Assembly (NCBI GenBank): GCA_963849635.1
Contig: CAWKIA010000024.1
Coordinates: 124,001 to 188,000 of the forward strand
Direction of reading: 5' to 3'
Length of the DNA: 64,000 bases
DNA from: CAVRUD01 sp963849635
Lineage (GTDB): Bacteria; Chloroflexota; Chloroflexia; Thermomicrobiales; UBA6265
Of this stretch, positions 56,214-64,000 are shown one piece after another. Under the pieces are notes generated by a model. That model was not told where the DNA came from. It ran no database searches and saw only the letters and a list, made by a program, of their open reading frames with translations. Position 1 is the stretch's first letter. Each line of letters opens with the position of its first letter. The position numbers and the translations under genes were made by a program.

Positions 56214-56912
56214 TCAGAACGGTAGTTTCTCCGCGCCTTTGGGCCGGAATTGCAGGCGAATCTCGCCCCGCTCGGCAAGGCGCAGGTCCAGACGGAAAGG
56301 CTTGTCAAAGTGAACCTCGGGGAAACCGTAGGCCAGCGCGATTTGGCCAGACCGGGTAGCCAGCGCCGCTTCGATAGGCGACTTGCCCGCGTTGATCTGC
56401 TTCTCGAAGATCGCATAGTTTGGATTGATCATGCCAGCGTGATTTGGGTTCCACACCGCTAAAATGCCGTTGACCGGCTCGCCCATGCCGCCAAAGTAGA
56501 CAAGCGCACAGCCGAAGTGGCTCTTCCAACGTGGGTAGCTTGGATGCCGAATGGGAGGATGAACATCAGACCGCCAGAGCTTGAGGTCTGAGTAGATGAG
56601 CCCGTCAAGGTTATACGTGGCCCGATACCAGCACTCACGATTGTCCTTCCCCTCGCCCAGCATCATCTCGGACGGAGAGAACGTGAGGGGTAACCTCTCA
56701 CCACTCTCCCCAACGAGTTCGTACTCGAAATAGCCAGCGGGTGGATCAGAATGCTCGACGCGGTGCTGGATTGCACGCAAGAGCGCTCCTCGAAAGTTGC
56801 GGCGCGCCGTCCGCGGTTGCCGGTCATCGAACGTGTACGGCCTGAAGGTTGACTCCCGACGGATGCTCTTCTCCCAGTCAAAAGTCTGGTCTGGGGGCGG
56901 TGGCTTTGACAT
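56214..56912 (-). CDS. Hypothetical protein
   Basis: A 232-residue soluble protein that I do not recognise. It is moderately lower in GC than its neighbours. Readable features are an N-terminal PPPPDQTFDWEKSIRRESTFRPY, a central CWYRATYNLDGLIYSDLKLWRSDVHPP, HFGCALVYFGGMGEPVNGILAVWNPNHAGMINPNYAIFEKQI and a C-terminal beta-rich RLDLRLAERGEIRLQFRP. No signal peptide or membrane segment. Start at ATG 56912; the frame is open further upstream but without plausible sequence. It may be horizontally acquired. Confidence 0.55.
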   Translation of the reverse strand: MSKPPPPDQTFDWEKSIRRESTFRPYTFDDRQPRTARRNFRGALLRAIQHRVEHSDPPAGYFEYELVGESGERLPLTFSPSEMMLGEGKDNRECWYRATYNLDGLIYSDLKLWRSDVHPPIRHPSYPRWKSHFGCALVYFGGMGEPVNGILAVWNPNHAGMINPNYAIFEKQINAGKSPIEAALATRSGQIALAYGFPEVHFDKPFRLDLRLAERGEIRLQFRPKGAEKLPF

Positions 56913-57019
56913 CTGATACAACCGATCCGGGCCCGTGAACTGACCAAGGCGAGAGCCGTCAACCAGCTTTCTTGCAACGTGAGGGACGGTCCCGAAACCC
57001 TCAACATTCGGAGATGAAC

Positions 57020-57502
57020 TCAGCTCACCGCCTGCTTCACAAGCGCGCCGATCCGCTCCACTTCGGTCGAGGTCAACCGCGTCAGCGCGAAGGCGGTCGG
57101 CCACATCGCGCCGTCATCGAGGTTCGCTATGTCGTTGAAGCCGAGCGTCGCGTACCTCGTGTTGAACTTCTGTGCACTTTGGAAGAAGCAGACGACTTTG
57201 CCGTCTTTGGCGTACGCGGGCATCCCATACCAGAGCTTCGGTGAGAGGGTTGGCGCGCTAGCCTTGATGATCGCATGGATCCGCTCGGCCATGGCGCGAT
57301 CCGCTTCCGCCATCTCGGCGATCTTGATGAGTACATCGCTTTCCTCGTCCGCCTTATTGCGTCGGCCACGCCTCGCGGCCGGCTTCAGCTCTTTGGCGCG
57401 CTCCTTCATCGCGGCTCGTTCCTCGTCAGAGAATCCCCCGGACGTATCATCGGTCCCAGTCGTGCTCTTGGCAGACGTCTGCCTGTCATTTTGTGCGCTC
57501 AT
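57020..57502 (-). CDS. DUF1801 family protein
   Basis: A 160-residue protein with the YdhG/DUF1801 pattern. The N-terminal third is basic and acidic mixed (ERAAMKERAKELKPAARRGRRNK) and precedes AEADRAMAERIHAIIKASAPTLSPKLWYGMPAYAKDGKVVCFFQSAQKFNTRYATLGFND, the core of the family. Members are often annotated as iron chaperone-like without firm proof. ATG 57502 is the clear start. Confidence 0.85.
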   Translation of the reverse strand: MSAQNDRQTSAKSTTGTDDTSGGFSDEERAAMKERAKELKPAARRGRRNKADEESDVLIKIAEMAEADRAMAERIHAIIKASAPTLSPKLWYGMPAYAKDGKVVCFFQSAQKFNTRYATLGFNDIANLDDGAMWPTAFALTRLTSTEVERIGALVKQAVS

Positions 57503-57580
57503 CGTGACTCCCTCCCGTAGGCGGGGCCGCCTTCACGGCCACCGCCAGCGTCGTCTGCTCATTGATCCCCAGATACCGCG

Positions 57581-58480
57581 CTAGCGTCTGCTTCGCTCAC
57601 GCCGTTCTCTCGACGGCAGCTCCACGTCGAGCTGATCCAATCGCTCTCGATCGGCCACCAGGTCGATCGCGGTGACCTTCCCTTCCACAACGGTGAAGCT
57701 GATAACGGCCCGAATCTGACCACCTGGCGCCCAGGCCGCACCGGCCACGCCGTTGATGATCGCCGGCCGCGCCCCAGCCGCCCGACCGAGGAAGGTATTG
57801 AGGACCGCCGTCGCTCCACGGACCTCCGACGCCGATCCCATCTTCACCGCCGTCGCATCGGCCCGCACCACCACGTCCGGGTCGAGCACCGCCAGCAGCG
57901 CCTCGAAGTCGCCCCCGCGCGAGGCCGCCAGGAAAGCATTCACCACCTCGCGCTGCCGCTCAGGATCAGTCTCCTGCCCCGGCGATGCGCCCCGCACCCG
58001 CCGCCGCGCCCGGCTCGCCATCTGCCGGGCCGCATCCGGTGAGCGGTCCACGATCACCGCGATCTCGTCGAACGGTACCCCAAACACGTCGTGCAGCACG
58101 AACGCCAGCCGCTCCGCCGGCGCCAGCGTGTCGAGCACCACCAGCAGTGCCGGCCCGACCGCGTCGGCCATCTCCGCGTCGTGCTCGGGACTGGTGCCTG
58201 CCCGCCGCGCTCGTCCGCTTCCGGCAGGAGCTCGCCCATCACCTCTTCGCGCCGCGATTTGCGCGTGCGCAGCATGTCCAGCGACACCCGCGCAACTACT
58301 GTCGTCAGCCAGCCGGCCAGGTTCTCGACCTCGCTGGTGTCGGCCCGGTTCAGCCGCAGCCAGGCCTCCTGCACCGCGTCGTCAGCCTCGGCCGTCGAGC
58401 CGAGCATCTGGTAGGCCACCGCCCGGAGATGCCCGCGTTTGCGCCTCGAATTGGGCCGTCAACCAGTCATGTTCGGCCAT
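57581..58480 (-). CDS. ECF41-type sigma factor with SnoaL-like C-terminal domain (two apparent frameshifts)
   Basis: A ~299-residue SigJ/ECF41-group factor. From ATG 58480 (MAEHDWLTAQFEAQ) one extra A near 58439 separates region 2 (RGHLRAVAYQMLGSTAEADDAVQEAWLRLNR, NLAGWLTTVVARVSLDMLRTRKSRREE). A second shift near 58197 leads to region 4 (LAPAERLAFVLHDVFGVPFDEIAVIVDRSPDAARQMASRARRR) and the SnoaL-like domain (VVNAFLAASRGGDFEALLAVLDPDVVVRAD to FTVVEGKVTAIDLVADRERLDQLDVEL). ECF41 factors use this extension instead of an anti-sigma factor. A matching ECF41 promoter lies directly upstream, so it is probably autoregulated, and the divergent VOC gene is its likely target. Confidence 0.88.
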
Positions 58481-58481
58481 C

Positions 58482-58543
58482 CGTCACAGTCCTCCTTCGG
58501 GGTCCGTCATAGCTATGACGGCCGAAAATCGGCCGATGTGACA
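58482..58543. promoter_or_regulatory. Face-to-face pair of ECF41-type promoters
   Basis: Minus strand: TGTCACA (58537-58543), 16-base spacer, CGTC (58517-58520), reading toward the sigma gene. Plus strand: CGTCACA (58482-58488), 16-base spacer, CGTC (58505-58508), reading toward the VOC gene. The two -10 elements are the arms of the perfect 18-base palindrome CCGTCATAGCTATGACGG (58504-58521). A second inverted repeat, GGCCGA-AAA-TCGGCC, covers 58520-58534. TGTCACA-N16-CGTC is the published type of ECF41 promoter. Confidence 0.7.
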
Positions 58544-58569
58544 CGGTCAGCCAGTATAAGGAGTCCCCT

Positions 58570-58914
58570 ATGGCCTCAGGCGTCAAAACCCTCATCTATC
58601 CCGTCAAGGATCTCGATCGCGCCAAGGCGATTTTCGGCGCCCTCCTCGGCGCCGAGCCATCCGTCGACTCGCCCTACTATGTCCAGTTCGAGGTCGGCGA
58701 CCAGCGCCTTGGTCTCGACCCCAACGGCCACACCCGTGGCTTCCCTGGCTCCGTCGGCTACTGGGAAGTCGAAGACATCAACGCCCGCTTCCAGGAACTC
58801 CTCGCCGCCGGCGCTACGGAGCACGAGAGCCCCAAGGACGTCGGCAACGGCGCCCTGATCGCCAGCGTCAAAGACGCCGATGGCAACGTCATCGGCCTCA
58901 TCCAATCCGCCTAA
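58570..58914 (+). CDS. VOC-family protein, likely ECF41 target
   Basis: A 114-residue single-domain glyoxalase/dioxygenase-fold protein: KTLIYPVKDLDRAKAIFGALLGAEPSVDSPYYVQFEVGDQRLGLDPNG, then VGYWEVEDINARFQELLAAGATEHESPKDVGNGALIASVKDADGNVIGLIQ. It is divergent from the ECF41-type sigma gene and preceded by a candidate ECF41 promoter. AAGGAG occurs 7 bases before ATG 58570. Enzymes next to ECF41 sigma genes are typically decarboxylase-, oxidoreductase- or epimerase-like; this fits loosely. Reaction unknown. Confidence 0.88.
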   Translation: MASGVKTLIYPVKDLDRAKAIFGALLGAEPSVDSPYYVQFEVGDQRLGLDPNGHTRGFPGSVGYWEVEDINARFQELLAAGATEHESPKDVGNGALIASVKDADGNVIGLIQSA

Positions 58915-58934
58915 GATCTGTTTTGCCACCCAAT

Positions 58935-59015
58935 GTAGGGGCGTGATTCATCACGTCCAGCAGCCAGCCGCAACGGCGCGAATCCGGCCGCGGGCGTGAT
59001 GAATCACGCCCCTAC
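58935..59015. repeat. Inverted repeat with perfect 21-base arms, GTAGGGGCG family
   Basis: The left arm begins GTAGGGGCGTGATTCATCAC (58935-58955) and its exact complement is 58995-59015. Each arm is itself self-complementary around TGATTCATCA. The surrounding 58915-59244 region has no gene. Confidence 0.85.
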
Positions 59016-59244
59016 GACGTTCATACGGAGCGAGTTGTTGGTGCTCGGACATCTCGCGGCCACGATCCCATGCGTGGATCGGTTGAGACCGCGTGAGGCT
59101 GAGGTGGCGATTAGGTACTCGATTAGACCGATTTATGCACGCGATCGCGGAACACGGTCTCTACGCTGAGGATCAGGGATCCGATCGGTGAGAGTGCGGC
59201 GAATGGTGCGGCGCCACGATCGGGACCCGTCAAAGGAGTACATC

Positions 59245-59769
59245 GTGTCCGCGTTGCTTTCGTCTCTCGTTCGCATCTCCCGCCCCGCCCTGGCCCTGCT
59301 GGTGGCACTGACTGTTGCCACGACGGTGGCAGGTTCCGCTTTGGCAGGGGGAGGTCCCGGCAGCCCGCCCCCTCCCGTCGCCTTCACCCCGGTTGACTTT
59401 GTCCTGGACGCGCCCACCGGCCAGGTGACCATGACGGGCACCCTCTCCTGCACGATGCCCGCCGCGGCCGAGTTCTCGGGGACGCTGGTGGAACTCGTCG
59501 GCAAGGACGTCTCGCAGGGACCCTTCAGCCCGGCTGCCACCGGCAAGGAAATCACCGCCGGCGCCAGCAACGTCGTCGAGTGCCCCACGGCGGGAACCTA
59601 CCCGGTCGCGCTCACGTTCGTGTCGAGCACGCAGCGCGGGTTCCGGCCTGGCGCCGCGCAGCTCTACCTCAGCATGGACTACGACACGGTGCCCGACCCG
59701 GTGACCGGAATCCACTACCCGGGTTCCGTCTTCGGCGTCATCCCGGTTGAGCTGCGCCCGTCTCACTAG
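59245..59769 (+). CDS. Secreted protein of unknown function
   Basis: A 174-residue exported protein. The signal peptide (LVRISRPALALLVALTVATTVAGSALA) is followed by a Gly/Pro-rich spacer and a beta-rich domain: TPVDFVLDAPTGQVTMTGTLSC, then SGTLVELVGKDVSQGPF and NVVECPTAGTYPVALTFVSSTQRGFRPGAAQLYLSM. Two cysteines could form a disulfide. AAAGGAG precedes the GTG at 59245. I do not recognise the family; a small immunoglobulin-like beta sandwich is plausible. Confidence 0.7.
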   Translation: MSALLSSLVRISRPALALLVALTVATTVAGSALAGGGPGSPPPPVAFTPVDFVLDAPTGQVTMTGTLSCTMPAAAEFSGTLVELVGKDVSQGPFSPAATGKEITAGASNVVECPTAGTYPVALTFVSSTQRGFRPGAAQLYLSMDYDTVPDPVTGIHYPGSVFGVIPVELRPSH

Positions 59770-59815
59770 AGTCACGTCAGGCGTCAGGCGTCAGGGAAAC
59801 GGCCCAATACCCCCT

Positions 59816-59853
59816 CTCCCCCTTCTCCCCGCTACGGCAGGGAGAAGGGGGAG
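59816..59853. repeat. Palindromic repeat CTCCCCCTTCTCCC / GGGAGAAGGGGGAG
   Basis: Perfect 14-base arms (59816-59829 and 59840-59853) enclose CGCTACGGCA; downstream lies ATTCTTT. It is related to the element at 29741-29774 (same CCGCTNCGGC centre). It may terminate the secreted-protein gene. Confidence 0.7.
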
Positions 59854-59966
59854 ATTCTTTGCTCGCCGTCGCGCACAATCTGAGAGACTCGAGGCGCTGA
59901 TTCGTCGGCCGGGTTACTGGCGCGTAGCCGCTTCGATTCCCTGATGTCGCATGTGAGGGATTCCTG

Positions 59967-61151
59967 GTGACAAGCCCTGCCCTGACGCATGCGGCACCGG
60001 CCAGATTCGTCCGTGATCGGGGCACCTGGCTGGCCTATCTTGCGGTCGGGTTGTTCGCGTTCCAGCAGGCGACGCTCGGGCCGCTGATGCCCTCCCTGCG
60101 GGAGGATCTGGGGTTCGGGTACACCCTGGCGAGCCTGCACTTCAGCGCGATGGCCGTCGGGTCTCGTGGTCGTGGGGTTCAGCGGCGACCGCCTTGCCCG
60201 GCGATGGGGCCGCGGCAAAGCCTTCTGGCGAGGCGTCATCGGGCTTGCCATTTCGAGCCTGGTGCTCGTTACCAGTCCCATTGTGGCCGGGACGATCTCG
60301 GGGACCTTTGGCATCGGCGCATCGGGATCACTGCTTAGGGATCACGATTCAGGCCCATCTGGCGGAGCGGCAGCAGGCGCGCCGAGCCCAGGCGATCGCC
60401 GAACTCAACCTGGCCACCTCCGCCTGCGCCGTGCTGGCCTCCATCGCCATTGGCGCGTTCGAGCGGACGGAGATCGGCTGGCGGGGCGCGCTGCTGGCGG
60501 CGGCCGGGGGCCTGTTGCTGGTTGGACTGGTCTTCCGGCACGTCGACATCGATCCGGCCGTGCCGGCTGGCGTCAGCCATCGGGGCGATGGCCACCGGTT
60601 GCCCGGCGCGTTCTGGGCGTACGCGGCGGTCATCTTCCTGGGTGTATCGGTCGATTGGTGCGTCGCATTTTGGGGTGCGGACTTCCTGGAGCAGAGCGGC
60701 GACCTCTCTCGCGCGAACGCGGCGGCCGCGATGAGCGCGTTCTTCGTCGCGATCCTGACGGGGCGGTTTGTGGGGAGCCGGCTGGCGACCCGGCTGGACA
60801 CGGCAACGCTGTTGCGGAGTTCGTTGCTGACTACTGGTTCGGGTTTCCTGCATGTTCTGGTTATCGCCGTCGCCAGTCCTCGCCATCCTCGGGCTCTTTG
60901 TGCTGGGTCTCGGCACGGCAAACGTCTACCCGTTCGCGTTCACCGCCGCATTGGACGTGTCTCCCGGCCGGGCGGACACCGCGAACGCGCGCCTGGCCCT
61001 CTGTGGGGGCACGGCCGTGCTGATCCTGCCGTTCGTGCTCGGGCTGCTGGCCGATGGGGTAGGGATCGAGCGGGCGTTCGGGATCGTGCCGCCGCTCCTG
61101 CTGGCGGCGCTGGCGATTGCCGTGGTGGCGGGGCGGCGCACTCAAACGTAG
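59967..61151 (+). pseudogene. MFS transporter (three apparent frameshifts)
   Basis: Four pieces assemble into a ~394-residue, twelve-helix major facilitator. GTG 59967: TWLAYLAVGLFAFQQATLGPLMPSLREDLGFGYTLASLHFSAMAVG; near 60163 to VVGFSGDRLARRWGRGKAFWRGVIGLAIS (the MFS A motif); near 60335 to AHLAERQQARRAQAIAELNLATSACAVLASIAIG through WAYAAVIFLGVSVDWCVAFWGADFLEQS; near 60870 to ILGLFVLGLGTANVYPFAFTAALDVSPG and the end at 61151. GAGGGA lies upstream of the start. Substrate unknown. Clean joins suggest indels in the sequence rather than long-standing decay. Confidence 0.75.
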
Positions 61152-61158
61152 CCCGCCG

Positions 61159-61557
61159 CTATGCATCACCAACTTCGATGTGGGGCTTGATGTCGAGGAT
61201 CGGGGTGCCATCCAGCATATCCAGACCGCGGACATGGAGGTTTGCCCCGTCAACGCCGGTGACGTCCAGGATGGAGAGTCCGATCGGGTTCGGGCGGACT
61301 GGCGAGCAGATGCTGAAGACGCCCATCTTCTGACCGGACGAACCGGAGGTCTGTACGAGGTCGCCGGGCGTGAAGGCCGGGCTGCGATCGAAGTGGAAGA
61401 GCACGACGATCCGCTGGCCGGGTCTGATGTCACGAAGCCCATCGACATACGTGTCATCGATGACCAGAGCGCCCTCGACGGTGGAAATGCTCCAGTGACG
61501 CGGAATCGCGGTCGAAGTCGTGCGCACGACACCAATCGGATGCAATGTGACGCTCAT
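61159..61557 (-). CDS. trmO: tRNA (N6-threonylcarbamoyladenosine-N6)-methyltransferase TrmO
   Basis: A 132-residue TrmO/TsaA family protein that methylates t6A37 of certain tRNAs using SAM. The beta-barrel motif set is visible: HPIGVVRTT at the N-terminus, DIRPGQRIVVLFHFDRSP, GVFSICSPVRPNPIGLSILDV (the conserved RPNPIG substrate/SAM segment) and LDMLDGTPILDIKPHI. Bacterial single-domain members often lack the C-terminal extension of E. coli TrmO, as here. ATG 61557. Convergent with the MFS gene. Confidence 0.9.
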   Translation of the reverse strand: MSVTLHPIGVVRTTSTAIPRHWSISTVEGALVIDDTYVDGLRDIRPGQRIVVLFHFDRSPAFTPGDLVQTSGSSGQKMGVFSICSPVRPNPIGLSILDVTGVDGANLHVRGLDMLDGTPILDIKPHIEVGDA

Positions 61558-61601
61558 CTTCGTTCTCCGTGTGATCGCCGCCCTGAAGTGATGAACAGGC
61601 C

Positions 61602-62468
61602 CTATAGGAAACGAGCGCGAGAAACGCGAGCGCGGATAGGCGCCGTATCAAACTCGGGAAGATGCAGCTCGACGAGAGAGATGGTCTCGTCAATCAATCG
61701 TTGGGCGTCTGCCACCGCCGCGACTGGATCGCCGCGGAGGATTTGCGGTAGGCGAGCATCCAGGTCCGTGGGAGCGATTGAGAATAGACCAGGGAGCCGG
61801 AGCGCCCACTTGAAGTCGGCTGAAGGAGGATAGACGCGGTTGAGTCCACAGAGCACGCTGAGGACGGAGCGAACGATCCGGCAGAGGATGTCGGAGAGGA
61901 AAAGGAGGTCGCGTCGCTGGGCGAGCATCGTGAGGTACTCGTGGGGGCCAAAGGCAAGGTGCTTCGCGATCATGGCCCGTGACAGTGCGTCGGGATAACG
62001 CGCGCCTCGTTGTTGCCAAGTCTCGACGATTTGGTGGCCGTGGAGCGGGATGGCGACGAGCAGGGTCGAGAGGAGGGCCTGCTTGGCGAGGTCTGGATCT
62101 CCGACTTCGGTGATGTCGCGAATGACGGTGTCGATCTCGGCGACCGTCAAGTGGGCGACATCGACTTTGATCCCGCCAGTGACGAACTCCTCTTCGAGGG
62201 CACCGACGGCACCGGGATCGGCAAATGTGCGCTGATGAGAAATCGAAACGTCGGCCAATCCGTCACGACGCTGGGCATCGGTAGGTATTGTGGACCAGGC
62301 AACGCACAGTTCAATGTCCGACCAATGATCGTCCCAGCCGCGAGCGACCGAGCCGCCGACGAAGACCACCATGACGCCGGGCACAGACGCGTAAGACACG
62401 CCGAGGTCGGACGCGATCCGAAGCCGGCTTGCATGAGTGACCGGGTTGTGTACGGAGCCGTTCGTCAC
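61602..62468 (-). CDS. Nucleotidyltransferase-fold protein (DUF4037-like)
   Basis: A 288-residue protein with a pol-beta-type nucleotidyltransferase core. The GG-S motif and acidic pair read VFVGGSVARGWDDHWSDIELCV, and a third acid lies in KVDVAHLTV. The C-terminal half is helical with FGPHEYLTMLAQRRDLLFLSDILCRIV and a DUF4037-like pattern. The substrate (nucleotide or antibiotic modification) is unknown. It starts with GTG at 62468, the base after the TAG stop of the LuxR-family gene, so the two are probably co-transcribed. Confidence 0.8.
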   Translation of the reverse strand: MTNGSVHNPVTHASRLRIASDLGVSYASVPGVMVVFVGGSVARGWDDHWSDIELCVAWSTIPTDAQRRDGLADVSISHQRTFADPGAVGALEEEFVTGGIKVDVAHLTVAEIDTVIRDITEVGDPDLAKQALLSTLLVAIPLHGHQIVETWQQRGARYPDALSRAMIAKHLAFGPHEYLTMLAQRRDLLFLSDILCRIVRSVLSVLCGLNRVYPPSADFKWALRLPGLFSIAPTDLDARLPQILRGDPVAAVADAQRLIDETISLVELHLPEFDTAPIRARVSRARFL

Positions 62469-64000
62469 CTAAACCAAACCGTTGCGAACGGCGAAGGAGG
62501 CGGCTGCCGTCCGTGAAGGGACGCCCAGCTTGTTGAGGATGTTGGTCACGTGGGTCATGGCGGTGCGGTGGCTGATGAAGAGCCCTTCGCCGATCTCCCG
62601 GTCGGACATGCCTTCGACGAGGAGGCGGAGGACCTCGATCTCGCGCTTGGTCAGGCCTGCCTTGGTGGCGGCGTCGGGGAGGGCGGCCGCTGGCGGCGGC
62701 GCGGCAGAGAGTTGGGCCGGGATGTCGGCGGCCTCGTCGGCGATCTGCTCGAAGTGCTGCGACCGGCCGGAGATCTGGGCGGCGCTGAATGGCTCGGCGC
62801 CGAGGGTTGCCCTGGCCCGGGCGAGATCCTTGTCCTGAGCTGTCTGGTCGGTGGCGGAGAGGGAGACGCCGATTTCGGCGCGGAGAGCCTCCGCCGCGGC
62901 GAAGGCCCGGACTGCCATGGTCGCGAGGGGGGCAGGACCGGACGCCGCCAGCCCTCCCAGGCCGGCCAACGATTCGGCGATGCCGCGACGGTCGCCTTCG
63001 TCGACACGGAGGGCAAGGCTTTCGGCGTAAAGGCGGCCAGCGGTCGCGGCATCACCCCGGTCGCGGGTGACTTCGGCGAGGTTTGCGAGCGAGAGGGCGC
63101 TGCCGCCCGGGTTTCCGAGCTGGCGCCAGAGGACGAGCGCGTCCTCGTAGTACGACGCCGCCCTGTCGCGGTCGCCCTGGGCGTAGGCGACGACGCCCAG
63201 GTTGTTGAGGGCCATCGCCGCCCGGGACTCGTCGCCGAGCTGGCGCCAGGTCGAATAGGCCTCGGTGTAGAGATCCTGCGCCCGGACGAGATCGCCCTGG
63301 CGGCGGGCGACAAGCCCGAGGTTGTTCAGGGTGGCGGCCAGGTCGTGCGGGTCACCGAGGCCGCGGAAGATGGCCAGGGCCTCTTCTTGTAAGGAGGTGG
63401 CCTGCTCGTAGTCACCCTGCTCAAGGGCAAGGATGCCCAGGTTGGTGAGGGTCGCGGCGATGCTGGGCCGGTCGTCCAGGGAGCGCCAGATTGCCAGGCT
63501 TTCGCTGTGGAGTTCAAACGCGCGTTGATAGTCGCCCTGGCGGCGGATGATGGTGGCAAGGATCGAGAGGGCCGTTGCTTTTGTCGACTGGGAGGCGCCC
63601 GGCACGGCGAGGGCGCGGGTCAGCCATCCTCCCCCTTCGGAGAGGTGACCGCGCCCTTCCCAGAAGCCGCAGAGCATCCAGGCGATCTGCTGGGCGGTCT
63701 CGCCTTCGCCACTATCGATGGCCCAGGTGAGGGCGGCGCGGAAGTTGTCGAGTTCGGCGTCGAGCCGGTTGAGCCAGGCCGCTTGCTCGTGTCCGACCAG
63801 GGCGACCTCCGCCTCCTTGGCCAGGCCGAGATACCAGCGAGCGTGACAGCGGCCCAGCGCGTCGGCCTCGCCGCTGGCATTGAGCTGTTCGAGAGCGTAG
63901 TCCCGGATCGTCTCGAGCATGCGGAAGCGGGGATCGCCGCTGATGTCCTCACCCTGGCGGAGAAGGCTGTGATCGACCAGGGCAGCCAGGCCGTCGAAGA
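62469..64000 (-). CDS. LuxR-family regulator with TPR repeats (N-terminus beyond window)
   Basis: The C-terminal ~510 residues of a large ATPase regulator. At the window edge it reads FDGLAALVDHSLLRQGED, then RFRMLETIRDYALEQLNASGEADALGRCHARWYLGLAKEAE, the linker after an NB-ARC domain seen also in the protein at the left edge. Seven or so TPR units follow (AATLTNLGILALEQGDYEQATSLQEEALAIFRGL and similar). The C-terminal LuxR HTH is LTKREIEVLRLLVEGMSDREIGEGLFISHRTAMTHVTNILNKLGV. Ligand and targets are unknown. Confidence 0.92.
   Translation of the reverse strand, partial: FDGLAALVDHSLLRQGEDISGDPRFRMLETIRDYALEQLNASGEADALGRCHARWYLGLAKEAEVALVGHEQAAWLNRLDAELDNFRAALTWAIDSGEGETAQQIAWMLCGFWEGRGHLSEGGGWLTRALAVPGASQSTKATALSILATIIRRQGDYQRAFELHSESLAIWRSLDDRPSIAATLTNLGILALEQGDYEQATSLQEEALAIFRGLGDPHDLAATLNNLGLVARRQGDLVRAQDLYTEAYSTWRQLGDESRAAMALNNLGVVAYAQGDRDRAASYYEDALVLWRQLGNPGGSALSLANLAEVTRDRGDAATAGRLYAESLALRVDEGDRRGIAESLAGLGGLAASGPAPLATMAVRAFAAAEALRAEIGVSLSATDQTAQDKDLARARATLGAEPFSAAQISGRSQHFEQIADEAADIPAQLSAAPPPAAALPDAATKAGLTKREIEVLRLLVEGMSDREIGEGLFISHRTAMTHVTNILNKLGVPSRTAAASFAVRNGLV

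Noticed and set aside
59925..59945. TTCGATTCC resembling a tRNA T-arm
   Set aside because: No acceptor stem, anticodon arm or CCA-side pairing can be drawn around it.

Overview
The window is high-GC bacterial DNA with short intergenic gaps and many ATGA stop/start overlaps. I see no rRNA or tRNA gene and no insertion sequence. The gene mix (very large STAND/LuxR regulators with TPR repeats, CUT1 sugar ABC transporters beside GH51 arabinofuranosidases, a DUF6766 membrane protein, plastocyanin-like secreted proteins, several families of intergenic palindromic repeats) fits a Chloroflexota genome, perhaps of the Thermomicrobia/Sphaerobacter type. That placement is inference from gene content only.

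Layout. 1-2069 is the N-terminal 689 residues of a TIR/NB-ARC/TPR protein cut by the window edge. 2.3-11.7 kb holds an amidohydrolase, an SDR with altered catalytic residues, an ECF sigma factor with a membrane partner, a serine hydrolase, a Uma2 nuclease, an AAC(3)-type acetyltransferase with a YciI protein, a LacI regulator and two cupin-type proteins. 11.8-18.5 kb is an arabinoside uptake and hydrolysis operon on the minus strand (binding protein, two permeases, two GH51 enzymes) behind a sigma-A-like promoter with an operator-like inverted repeat. 19.1-21.9 kb is mutS. 22-26.9 kb holds a CGNR regulator overlapping an AlkZ-like protein, a GGDEF/EAL protein and a secreted copper-protein-like protein. 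27-31.8 kb is metal related: a CsoR/InrS-like repressor with a cation diffusion facilitator, a heme-type binding protein plus ATPase without a permease, and a low-affinity iron permease family protein.

32.4-34.5 kb is the most unusual block: a tightly overlapped minus-strand operon O6-methylguanine methyltransferase / ECF sigma factor / second methyltransferase / stand-alone Ada-type zinc domain. It looks like the parts of an Ada response split into separate proteins plus a dedicated sigma factor. 35-46.4 kb holds a triple-HTH protein, a P-loop kinase, a badly broken enolase-superfamily gene, a 989-residue LuxR regulator, a methyltransferase, a second SDR and a PadR-ABC-FtsX operon. 46.7-53.5 kb has an AbiGi-family gene of lower GC, an MlrC/M81 protein, an HxlR/DHFR-family divergent pair and a DUF433/DUF5615 pair. 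53.5-64 kb has a short UvrA paralogue, an ECF41-type sigma factor whose promoter overlaps face to face with that of a divergent VOC gene, an MFS transporter, TrmO, a nucleotidyltransferase-fold protein and the C-terminal half of another LuxR/TPR regulator.

More than a dozen genes carry apparent single-base frameshifts, most explained by one extra base in a run of two to four identical bases. This looks more like residual assembly or sequencing indels than mass gene decay, so frameshifted genes are listed across their full reconstructed extent.
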